Shown here: positions 15,823-23,532 of the stretch, piece by piece | Position numbering within the stretch: the stretch's first letter is position 1 | Layout of the letters: each line of letters begins with the position of its first letter | Assembly: GCA_946185925.1 (NCBI GenBank) | Contig: CAMHLH010000002.1 | Location: forward strand, 1 to 41,410 | Source: an uncultured Treponema sp. | GTDB taxonomy: Bacteria; Spirochaetota; Spirochaetia; Treponematales; Treponemataceae | Length of the DNA: 41,410 nt | Reading direction: 5' to 3' | Translations under genes and position numbers: made by a program | Notes under the pieces: generated by a model | What the model was told of the DNA's origin: nothing | Database searches by the model: none | What the model saw: only the letters and a program-made list of their open reading frames with translations

Positions 15823-18800
15823 TATATCTCTATCTCACCCTCGTAGCAGACGCTGGTCGTGCCGGTGAGGAAGACTGTCTCGCCCGTGTACTTGACGATG
15901 AGAGAACCGCCGCGGACTTTCACCGTGATGTTCTCGTTCATCGGGCAGAAGCCGTTCAAGACAGCTGCGACAGCGGCCGCGCACGCGCCTGTACCGCACG
16001 CGAGGGTCTCGCCGTTTCCGCGCTCCCAAGTGCGCATCTTCAACTCGTTCGCGCTCACGACGCGCACGAACTCGACGTTCGTCCTGTTCGGGAAGACCTT
16101 GCTGTTCTCCTCGATGAGGGAGCCGATTTCCTTGACCGGTTCCTTGTCCACGAATTTGCTGAAGATGACGCAGTGCGGGTTTCCGACCGCAAGGGAAGTA
16201 ACGTGGTAGTCGATGGCTTTCACCATGAGCGACACGTTCACCACGGCCTCGCGAGGAAGCTTTGCGTAGTCGGCGACGGACTTCTTGAACGGAATGTCGT
16301 ACTTGTTGCCGGCCGTGAAAGCGTTTATCGCGACAGGCTCAAGCGTCGTCGGGATGTTGGCGGCCTTGAACTTCGGCGCGCCCATGTCGACAGTGACGGA
16401 AGAGACCTTTCCGTTGAGCTTGTAGAGGTCGAGATGCTTGATTCCGGCCTCCGTCTCAACGCTCACCGTGGCCATCGGAGCATTCTTGTCGCCGTGCTTT
16501 CCGTCGTCCTGAACGCCATTGATGTTGTTGTCGTAGATGTACTTTCCGACAGCGCGGATTGCGTTTCCTGCAAGGCGGCTCTCTGTTCCGTCAAGGTTGA
16601 AGAAGCGCATCTTCGCGTCCGCCTTGTCGGATTTTTCGATGAGGACGAGCGAGTCGGCGCCGATTCCGGTCTTCCTGTCGCAGAGTCTCACGGCAAGTCC
16701 AGCCGGGTTCTTCACGTCCTGGTCGAGAGATTCGATGACGATGAAGTCGTTTCCGGTCGACTGCATCTTCGTGAACTTGATTTTCTCCTTCGTCTCGCGG
16801 AGCGAGTTGATGTCCACGAGTTCCACGTTCTCGGCAGAGTAGTTCGATTTCAAGCAGTCGGCGATTGCGTTCGCGGTGTCGATTGCGGTGAGACACGGAA
16901 TGTCCTTCTCCACAGCGTGGCGGCGGATTCTGACCGAATCGGCCCTCGGATTTCTTCCCTTGGCGGAAGTCGAAACGATGTAGTCGATTTTTCCAGAATC
17001 CAAGAGAGTGAGAACATTGTCGTCCGGGTTTTCCCTGACCTTGTTCACAACCTGAACTTCCATTCCGAAGTCGGAGATGACCTTGGCAGTTCCTTCGGTG
17101 GCGTAGAGCTTGAATCCGAGGTCGTAGAATTTTCTCGCGAGGTCAGGAATCTCGTAGTGGTCGGTCGTCCTTATCGTGAAGAGGACACCGCCTGAGCGTT
17201 TCATGGCGTATCCCGCCGCGATGAGTCCCTTGAAAATCGCTTCCTCGCGTGTGGCCGCGATTCCAAGAACCTCTCCAGTCGACTTCATCTCAGGGCCGAG
17301 GTGCGTGTCCACGTCCATCAGTTTCTCGAAGCTGAACACCGGCACCTTCACGGCGAAATACGGCGGAATCTTGTAGAGTCCTGTTCCATAGCCCATGTCC
17401 TTGAGTTTCTCGCCGAGCATCGCGCGGACCGCCAAATCGACCATCGGAACGCCCGTGACTTTCGAGATGTACGGAACAGTTCTTGAAGAGCGCGGGTTCA
17501 CTTCGATTATGTACAAGTCGTTGTTGTAGATGAGGTACTGGATGTTCACCAAGCCCTTTGTTCCGAGCTTTATAGCCAAGTCCTTCGACTGCCTGATGAT
17601 TTTTTCCCTCAACACGTCGTTCAAGTTCCAGCTCGGATAGACCGCAATCGAGTCTCCAGAGTGGATACCAGTGCGCTCTATGTGCTCCATGATTCCAGGG
17701 ATGAGAACGTCCTCGCCGTCGCAGATTCCGTCGACCTCAAGCTCGATTCCCATCATGTACTGGTCGATGAGGACAGGATTCTCGATTCCCTGCGCCAGGA
17801 TGATTTTCATGTACTCTTTCACGTCGTCATCGTTGAAGGCGACAATCATGTTCTGTCCACCGAGGACGTAAGACGGGCGGAGGAGGACTGGATAGCCGAG
17901 ATTCTCCGTGGCTTCGAGAGCCTCCTGCTCGGTGAAGACGGTAAGTCCGCGAGGGCGGTTTATCTTCAAGTGCTCGCAGAGTTCGTCGAATCTCTCGCGG
18001 TCCTCCGCCAAGTCGATTGCGTCAGCGCTCGTTCCAAGAATCCTGATTCCCTGGCTGTCGAGGAAATTCGCGAGCTTGATTGCCGTTCCACCACCGAACG
18101 CCACGACGACACCAAGCGGCTTCTCGGTCTCGATGACACTCATCACGTCTTCCGGTGTGAGCGGCTCGAAGTAGAGGCGGTCTGCCGTGTCGAAGTCCGT
18201 GGAAACAGTTTCCGGGTTGTTGTTTATCGTCACGACATCGTATCCGAGCTTCTTGAGGGACCAGACGCACTGGACAGAAGCGTAGTCGAACTCGATTCCC
18301 TGTCCGATTCTGATAGGGCCTGAGCCGAGTACGATAATCGTTCCCTTTTTCGACTTCTTTCCCTGCTCCTCGCGTTCCTTCAAGAACAAGTCGGCTTCGT
18401 TCTCAGAGTTGTAGCCCGCGTAGAAGTACGGCGTCTCCGCGCTGAATTCGCCAGCGCAAGTGTCTACCATCTTGTAGGTCGCAGGAATGTGGGCGAGCTT
18501 TCCTTCCTTCAAGAGAGCCTTCGCCTTTTCCGCGTCCTTGAGTTCTCCGCCGGAACCGACGATTTTCACGCCCGAAAGCTGCTCGATTACCTTGTCGGGA
18601 TAGCCGAATTTCTTGGCATCCCTGTAAAGCTCAAGAGAAAGCTCCCCGTTCGATTTCTTGATTTCGTCGAATTTGCCTTCCATGTCGGCGAGCTTCTTCA
18701 AATGCTCAAGGAACCACGGGTCGATTTTCGTGATTTCGTTGATTTCTTTTACAGAAAGAATCTTTCTCTTTATCGCCTGGAAAATCGCGAAGATTCTCTG

Positions 18801-20090
18801 GTCTGTGCATTCGCCCACGCGCTCCTTGATTCTCTCGTCGTCCTCTTCCTCGAACGCTTTCAAGTTCAGGCTCTGGACACCGATTTCGGCACCGCGCGCG
18901 GCCTTCATTATCGCCTGCTCAAAGTTGAATCCGATTGCCATGACCTCTCCGGTCGCCTTCATCTGCGTTCCGAGCTTCCTAGCGGCGTAGACGAATTTGT
19001 CGAACGGGAATTTCGGGAATTTCACGACAACGTAGTCGAGGACAGGCTCGAAGCACGCCGCAGTCTTCTTCGTGACGAAGTTCGGAATCTCGTCGAGGTT
19101 GTAGCCGATTGCGATGAGGGTCGCGACCTTCGCGATTGGATATCCCGTCGCCTTTGAAGCGAGAGCGGAAGAGCGGGAAACGCGAGGGTTCACCTCGATT
19201 ACCGCGTACTCGAACGAATCCGGCTTGAGGGCGAACTGGCAGTTGCAGCCGCCTTCCATGTCGAGGGACGAGATTATGTTGAGCGCCGCCGAGCGGAGCA
19301 TCTGATATTCCTTGTCGGAAAGGGTAACTGTCGGAGCGATAACGATTGAGTCGCCGGTGTGGACGCCGACAGGGTCGAAGTTCTCCATTGAACAGACCGT
19401 GAGGACGTTTCCAGAATGGTCGCGCATTACCTCGAACTCGACTTCCTTCCAGCCGGCTATGCACTTCTCAACGAGAATCTGGTGGATTGGAGAGCGGTGC
19501 AGACCGTTGTGGGCGATTTCGTCGAATTCCTCCCATGTGTTCGCGATTCCGCCACCTGTTCCACCGAGCGTGAAGGCAGGACGGATTATCGCCGGAAGCC
19601 CGATTCCGTTCTTGGCGAAGTCGAGCGCGTCCTCGTACGAAGTGACGACCTTCGACGGAATGCAAGGCTCTCCAATCGACTCCATCGTGTCCTTGAACAT
19701 CTGCCTGTCCTCGGCCTTGTCGATTGTCTCAGGCTTGGCTCCGAGAAGTTTCACGCCGTGGCTCTCAAGAAAGCCCGACTTCGCAAGCTCCATGCAGAGC
19801 GTAAGTCCCGTCTGTCCGCCCAAAGAAGAAAGAATCGAATCCGGCTTCTCCTTCTCGATGATTCTCTGAATCGTCTCCGGGATGAGCGGCTCGATGTAGA
19901 TGTGGTCGGCCATCTGGTGGTCGGTCATCAACGTGGCAGGGTTCGAGTTCACAAGGACGACCTCAAGTCCCTGCTCCTTCAACGCCTTGCACGCCTGTGA
20001 ACCTGCGTAGTCGAACTCAGCGGCCTGTCCGATGATGATAGGCCCTGAACCAATAACCATTACTTTGTGGATGCTTGGATTAAGTGGCAT
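15822..20090 (-). CDS. carB: Fusion of carbamoyl-phosphate synthase large subunit and DapF-like epimerase domain
   Basis: 1422 aa, where CarB alone is about 1070 and DapF about 275. Residues 1 to about 1090 are a complete CarB: GSGPIIIGQAAEFDYAG opens the first ATP-grasp half, GSGPIRIGQGIEFDYA (near 590) opens the second, and the C-terminal MGS-like allosteric domain contains LYATEGTAKVI and STSAKGRNPRADS. CarB makes carbamoyl phosphate from bicarbonate, ammonia and two ATP for arginine and pyrimidines. From about 1103 a DapF-like domain begins (FTKMQSTGNDFIVIE), with NLDGTESRLAGNAIR, VGNPHCVIF and ERGNGETLACGTGACA. Its second catalytic Cys (near 1365) is present, but the first is Ala (1174). 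The start at 20090 has AGGAG 11 nt upstream. carA is not in the window, and argA lies just upstream on the same strand. Confidence 0.95.
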   Translation of the reverse strand: MPLNPSIHKVMVIGSGPIIIGQAAEFDYAGSQACKALKEQGLEVVLVNSNPATLMTDHQMADHIYIEPLIPETIQRIIEKEKPDSILSSLGGQTGLTLCMELAKSGFLESHGVKLLGAKPETIDKAEDRQMFKDTMESIGEPCIPSKVVTSYEDALDFAKNGIGLPAIIRPAFTLGGTGGGIANTWEEFDEIAHNGLHRSPIHQILVEKCIAGWKEVEFEVMRDHSGNVLTVCSMENFDPVGVHTGDSIVIAPTVTLSDKEYQMLRSAALNIISSLDMEGGCNCQFALKPDSFEYAVIEVNPRVSRSSALASKATGYPIAKVATLIAIGYNLDEIPNFVTKKTAACFEPVLDYVVVKFPKFPFDKFVYAARKLGTQMKATGEVMAIGFNFEQAIMKAARGAEIGVQSLNLKAFEEEDDERIKERVGECTDQRIFAIFQAIKRKILSVKEINEITKIDPWFLEHLKKLADMEGKFDEIKKSNGELSLELYRDAKKFGYPDKVIEQLSGVKIVGSGGELKDAEKAKALLKEGKLAHIPATYKMVDTCAGEFSAETPYFYAGYNSENEADLFLKEREEQGKKSKKGTIIVLGSGPIRIGQGIEFDYASVQCVWSLKKLGYDVVTINNNPETVSTDFDTADRLYFEPLTPEDVMSVIETEKPLGVVVAFGGGTAIKLANFLDSQGIRILGTSADAIDLAEDRERFDELCEHLKINRPRGLTVFTEQEALEATENLGYPVLLRPSYVLGGQNMIVAFNDDDVKEYMKIILAQGIENPVLIDQYMMGIELEVDGICDGEDVLIPGIMEHIERTGIHSGDSIAVYPSWNLNDVLREKIIRQSKDLAIKLGTKGLVNIQYLIYNNDLYIIEVNPRSSRTVPYISKVTGVPMVDLAVRAMLGEKLKDMGYGTGLYKIPPYFAVKVPVFSFEKLMDVDTHLGPEMKSTGEVLGIAATREEAIFKGLIAAGYAMKRSGGVLFTIRTTDHYEIPDLARKFYDLGFKLYATEGTAKVISDFGMEVQVVNKVRENPDDNVLTLLDSGKIDYIVSTSAKGRNPRADSVRIRRHAVEKDIPCLTAIDTANAIADCLKSNYSAENVELVDINSLRETKEKIKFTKMQSTGNDFIVIESLDQDVKNPAGLAVRLCDRKTGIGADSLVLIEKSDKADAKMRFFNLDGTESRLAGNAIRAVGKYIYDNNINGVQDDGKHGDKNAPMATVSVETEAGIKHLDLYKLNGKVSSVTVDMGAPKFKAANIPTTLEPVAINAFTAGNKYDIPFKKSVADYAKLPREAVVNVSLMVKAIDYHVTSLAVGNPHCVIFSKFVDKEPVKEIGSLIEENSKVFPNRTNVEFVRVVSANELKMRTWERGNGETLACGTGACAAAVAAVLNGFCPMNENITVKVRGGSLIVKYTGETVFLTGTTSVCYEGEIEI

Positions 20091-20119
20091 TTTATATATA
20101 ACTCCTAAATGTTTTTTTC

Positions 20120-20155
20120 AAAAAAAAACTGAATCCCTTGAAAAAGAAATTCAGT
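20120..20155 (-). terminator. Terminator hairpin in the carB leader (argA terminator or attenuator)
   Basis: The minus strand has ACTGAAT, a 13-nt loop, ATTCAGT, then nine T. It ends about 30 nt before the carB start and about 150 nt after the argA stop. It may end argA transcription, or act as an attenuator for carB if the two genes are co-transcribed. Confidence 0.75.
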
Positions 20156-20305
20156 TCGGAAATTCAGAAATAAAAACAATATGAACGCAAGTTTTTTCCG
20201 CGAGAATAGAATCTATGTCAAAAGCCCCATTGTCCATACTAAAAGTCTAGTATAGCGAAAATCGACTTCTTATGGTAGGAGGTGGAAGGGGATTTTGAGC
20301 GCGCA

Positions 20306-21703
20306 TCAAATTTTCAGCCGGAAAACCTTGGAGCCGCGCTTGGGGTTCCAGAGTTTCCGCCGCTCCTCTGGAAGCGTCTCTATGGAGTCTGGGACGAAGC
20401 CGAGCTTCTCGAACCAGTCGGCGGTCTGCGTCGTGAGGATGAAGACGCTCTGCAGGTTGATTGTCTGGGCCTTTTCTATGAGGTACGAAATCATCTTGGG
20501 GCCGATTCCGATGTGGGCGCAGCTCTCGTCAACGGCAACGCCCGCAATCTCCGCCTGCGTCCTGTCGTAGATGTGCAGGGCGGAGCACGCCCTCACCGCG
20601 CCGTCAAGCTCGTAGACGATGTAGTCGTTGTAGGTCGCCTCCAGCATCTCCTCCGTCCTCGGAAGCAGAATCTTCTTCGCGACGAACGGGCGTATGAGGG
20701 AGAGAACGGCAGGAATGTCCTCCCTCCGCATGGCGCGGAATTTTCCATAGTTGGAAGCGTAAATCATCGTGCCCGAACCGAGGTCGCTGAAAATCTCGCA
20801 CGGAAGGGTTCCCTCAAGGGAGCCATTCAAAATGTGCACGCGGGTGACGCCTGACGTTACAGCCTTCTTCGCGAGCTTGACCATGGAGATAATGGTCTCG
20901 AAGAAATCCTTGTCCAGGTTCTTGTTCTCGCTCGTGTTGAATTTGGATTTGTCGGGCTTCTTGTTCAGCGAAAGGAACGAGTCCAGCTCCTCGATTGTCA
21001 TGGCGGGAATGCAGCCGGCGGGCGAAAGCCCGATTCCTTCGGGAATGTTGAAGTATTTCTCCGAAAGTTCAGCGTCGGGAAGCAGGTAGAAGAGCTTGTC
21101 CGCCTTTATGTGCACGGCAATTTGGTTCGCGAGCTGCACGGACGATATGTTGTAGGGCTTTCCGCTCAGGCTCCAGCCGATGCACGGAAAAATCGGGATG
21201 AAGCCGCTGTCGAGTACGGTCTGCAGCGTCGAGTCGTCGATTTTGTCGATTTCCCCGGCCGAACCGTAGTCGACACCGCCGAGCACACCCTTTCCGCGCG
21301 CACGCACCCAGTTGCCGATGACGGCCGTCAGATGCTCGCCGGCGAGACTCGTCATCACCGCGTTCGATACATCGAAGGCCGCGGTCTTTATGAGCGGCAT
21401 GGCCTCAGGAGATGTTATCCTCGAACCGTCCTTTATCTTCCACGGAATCGAGTGCTGGCTCAAGATGTCGTCTATCATCTGGTGCGCGCCGGGAACGATT
21501 ATCACCCGGAGCCCGGCCTCGTGAATCAGCGAGATGTCCCTGATGTGGTTCGAGAAGAGCTGAGAGTCTATCACCCGGTCGTCTATGTGGATTACGACCG
21601 CGGCATTCTTGAATTTCTTGATGTATCGTATTACGTCCCTGATGCGCTCCGCCTTGTCCTTGATTGAAACGGCCGAAACGCTCTGCTTTGAAGATTCTTC
21701 CAT
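20306..21703 (-). CDS. argA: N-acetylglutamate synthase, ArgA type
   Basis: 465 aa, the classical two-domain ArgA layout. An N-terminal amino-acid-kinase fold (about residues 20-290) contains VIIVPGAHQMIDDIL and GEHLTAVIGNWVRARG. It is followed by a GNAT acetyltransferase domain (about 320-465) with AEIAGVAVDESCAHIGIGPKMISYLIEKA and the tail RRKLWNPKRGSKVF typical of ArgA. The enzyme acetylates glutamate with acetyl-CoA, the first step of arginine synthesis, and is usually inhibited by arginine through the kinase-like domain. carB lies downstream on the same strand, consistent with an arginine cluster. The start at 21703 follows an extended -10 box with no ribosome site. Confidence 0.95.
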   Translation of the reverse strand: MEESSKQSVSAVSIKDKAERIRDVIRYIKKFKNAAVVIHIDDRVIDSQLFSNHIRDISLIHEAGLRVIIVPGAHQMIDDILSQHSIPWKIKDGSRITSPEAMPLIKTAAFDVSNAVMTSLAGEHLTAVIGNWVRARGKGVLGGVDYGSAGEIDKIDDSTLQTVLDSGFIPIFPCIGWSLSGKPYNISSVQLANQIAVHIKADKLFYLLPDAELSEKYFNIPEGIGLSPAGCIPAMTIEELDSFLSLNKKPDKSKFNTSENKNLDKDFFETIISMVKLAKKAVTSGVTRVHILNGSLEGTLPCEIFSDLGSGTMIYASNYGKFRAMRREDIPAVLSLIRPFVAKKILLPRTEEMLEATYNDYIVYELDGAVRACSALHIYDRTQAEIAGVAVDESCAHIGIGPKMISYLIEKAQTINLQSVFILTTQTADWFEKLGFVPDSIETLPEERRKLWNPKRGSKVFRLKI

Positions 21704-21710
21704 GGACTCG

Positions 21711-21719
21711 ATTTTATCA
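21711..21719 (-). promoter_or_regulatory. Extended -10 box of a probably leaderless argA transcript
   Basis: Minus strand TGA-TAAAAT ends 7 nt before the argA ATG. No Shine-Dalgarno is present. Confidence 0.55.
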
Positions 21720-21723
21720 CAAC

Positions 21724-21753
21724 TTGAAAGAGCAAAGTATCATCATGTAAGAT
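21724..21753 (+). promoter_or_regulatory. Candidate promoter for the outer-membrane protein gene
   Basis: TTGAAA (21724-21729), an 18-nt spacer and TAAGAT (21748-21753). It lies in the divergent gap with argA, about 33 nt before the start codon. Confidence 0.4.
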
Positions 21754-21786
21754 TAAAGATTATCAGCATATTTTAAGGAGATTATG

Positions 21787-22443
21787 ATGAAAAAGTTTAT
21801 CAACATCATTTTGGTTTTGTCGCTTCTTTTCATTGCTTCCACTGCAAGCGCAAAAGGGGCAAAGGACAGTTCCACCATGTACGCGAAACTTTCGCTCGGA
21901 TATGCAGGCGGAGAAATCGAAGGCGGCGATTTCGACTACTCGGGCTTTGAGATTGTTCCCGCGTTCGGATTCGTCCTGCCAGTTTTGGAAGACACGGAGC
22001 ACTTCACGCTCGCGATTGAGCCGTTCCTCGGCCTCACGTTCGGCGACGGCGACGAGCACAAAAAAGGCTACAGATACGATGACAAGTGGGACTACGACGT
22101 GACTGTCATAAACCCCGGAGCGATGTGCATCCTGAATTTCTACTTTGGAAAAGGAGCTGCGAAAGCCCTCCAGAAACTCGTTCCATACGGAGGAGCAGGA
22201 CTTTCCACCCCGATAAAGCATTATTCAATCGAATACACATACCACACCTACGATGAAAATGGAACTCCAACAAAGCACAAAGCTCCTAGCGAGAGTGACA
22301 CAGACGTCAGCGTGAAGCTCAACTCCATGGTCGGAGCCAGGTACGACTTCACCGACAACTTTTCCGCGCTCGTCGAGGCGAACATCGGAATCTTCGGCGA
22401 CTGGATAGGCTCGTTCAGAATCGGCGGAATGTACAGGTTCTAA
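21787..22443 (+). CDS. Outer-membrane beta-barrel protein, unknown function
   Basis: 218 aa from the second of two adjacent ATGs (21787), which is 6 nt after AAGGAG. The first, at 21784, is only 3 nt away. The signal peptide spans about residues 1-22 (KKF, hydrophobic core, cleavage after ASA). The mature part has repeated amphipathic strands with aromatic girdles (MYAKLSLGYAGGEI, FEIVPAFGFVLPVL, FTLAIEPFLGLTFGDGD) and ends in FRIGGMYRF. The terminal Phe and alternating pattern are hallmarks of barrels inserted by BAM. A long loop near residues 150-180 is charged. The ligand is unknown. It is monocistronic with a strong terminator. Confidence 0.8.
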   Translation: MKKFINIILVLSLLFIASTASAKGAKDSSTMYAKLSLGYAGGEIEGGDFDYSGFEIVPAFGFVLPVLEDTEHFTLAIEPFLGLTFGDGDEHKKGYRYDDKWDYDVTVINPGAMCILNFYFGKGAAKALQKLVPYGGAGLSTPIKHYSIEYTYHTYDENGTPTKHKAPSESDTDVSVKLNSMVGARYDFTDNFSALVEANIGIFGDWIGSFRIGGMYRF

Positions 22444-22463
22444 AAAACACGCACAAAACAAAT

Positions 22464-22513
22464 GCCCCCGGAAGCAGAACGCAATTGAGCATTCCGCTTC
22501 CGGGGATTTTTTT
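22464..22513 (+). terminator. Intrinsic terminator between convergent genes
   Basis: CCCCGGAAGC-A-GAA and TTC-C-GCTTCCGGGG form a long stem followed by ATTTTTTT. It reaches the stop codon of the converging Rpn gene, and with a G-U pair in the minus RNA it may serve both. Confidence 0.85.
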
Positions 22514-23429
22514 ACCCCTGCTCGGCGATGGACTCTACTTCAGCAACGGAAAGTCCTGTTGCCTCCGCGATTTTTTCGGCATCGCAGATGTTCATCGAGA
22601 GCATCTTCTTCGCAACTTCAACTGCCTTCTGCCGAAGACCTTGCTCTAAACCTTGCTTCAAACCTTGTTCCAGACCTTGCTTCACGGCGTTCTGCATTAT
22701 CGTGTTGCGGTCGCGCTGGGCAATGAAAATGGAATTCTGGCGGACCCAGTTGATTTCATCCTGACTGACAGTGCACAGAGACGATTTTGCGTTCATGATT
22801 CCCTCCTCGCTTTTTATGAGACCGTCGATGTACTGCGAATACCGCTCGTCATCGGCGTAGGACAGGAACAGGCCCCACTTCTCAAGTTTGGACAGTTCCT
22901 CCACTGGCTTTCCGAGCAGGGCGTGCACCTTCACCAAATCGAAGAAAACCACGTTCAGCCTGCCGGAAAGTTTTTCTCCGTCTTTCCTGCGCATAGAATA
23001 CCACGACAGGGCGGAATCGTCATCTTTGTCGAATTCAAAGTTCAGCACTGAAATCTGGAAAGCCGCGGACGTGTTCCAGTTGTCGCCCTTCTTGTTCATC
23101 GAAGCGAGCAGTCGCGCCACCTGAATCTCCGCGCGGGCGGCGTAGTCGTAGTTCTGGAGCCGCGACTGCATCTCGATGTCGACCATCTCCCCGTCGTTGA
23201 ATTTCACGCTCACGTCGAAGCTCATCTGGCTTTCGTCGAGCACGTCCACGGCAGGCTCGTTCGGCATGAGCTGGACAGTCTCGACAGGCCTGTCCAAAAT
23301 CGTCGAGATGAAATCCTTCAAGGCTGCATTCGACTCCTCCGTGTCGAGCGTGAACATGGCCTTGAACGAAGCGTCGCACCTGGGGTTCAGCAACGCAGTC
23401 GGCGACGGTCGGAAAGTTTCTTTTCGCAT
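22512..23429 (-). CDS. Rpn family PD-(D/E)XK nuclease / transposase-like protein
   Basis: 305 aa with GGAGG about 7 nt upstream of the ATG. It has the features of the recombination-promoting nuclease family (PD-(D/E)XK nuclease family transposase). The N-terminal LLNPRCDASFKAMF opener is followed by the nuclease core DVSVKFNDGEMVDIEMQ (about residues 73-89), where D, E and the following Q fit a metal-dependent (D/E)XK site. Near the C-terminus is a QGL tandem (QGLEQGLKQGLEQGLRQ) and then a short helical end. Many spirochaete genomes hold numerous copies. Proposed roles are RecA-independent recombination or phage defence. No inverted repeats or target duplications flank it, so it is not shown to be a mobile element. 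Confidence 0.88.
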   Translation of the reverse strand: MRKETFRPSPTALLNPRCDASFKAMFTLDTEESNAALKDFISTILDRPVETVQLMPNEPAVDVLDESQMSFDVSVKFNDGEMVDIEMQSRLQNYDYAARAEIQVARLLASMNKKGDNWNTSAAFQISVLNFEFDKDDDSALSWYSMRRKDGEKLSGRLNVVFFDLVKVHALLGKPVEELSKLEKWGLFLSYADDERYSQYIDGLIKSEEGIMNAKSSLCTVSQDEINWVRQNSIFIAQRDRNTIMQNAVKQGLEQGLKQGLEQGLRQKAVEVAKKMLSMNICDAEKIAEATGLSVAEVESIAEQG

Positions 23430-23474
23430 TTCATACCTCCGCCTTCTACTTATCTCAAAAAGTTCATTTTCTGC

Positions 23475-23513
23475 AAAAAAAAGACGGGTCCGAGAAAAAT
23501 TCCCGAACCCGTC
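23475..23513 (-). terminator. Intrinsic terminator of the pectate lyase gene
   Basis: Minus strand GACGGGTTCGGGA...TCTCGGACCCGTC is followed by eight T, starting about 20 bp after the lyase stop codon. Confidence 0.85.
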
Positions 23514-23532
23514 GAAAAAAGGCAGCGAAAAA

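Noticed and set aside
15774-17195. 473-aa ORF on + opposite carB-dapF, and other long antisense ORFs (for example 26211-27302 and 33814-34527)
   Set aside because: They lie antisense to well-conserved genes, lack ribosome sites and have Arg/Val/Leu-biased shadow composition.
22600-22690. CRISPR-like short repeats
   Set aside because: They are 12-bp in-frame codon repeats within the Rpn gene, without spacers.
22464-23513. Rpn gene as a complete insertion sequence
   Set aside because: The flanking dyads are terminators of neighbouring genes. No matching terminal inverted repeats or target duplications were seen.
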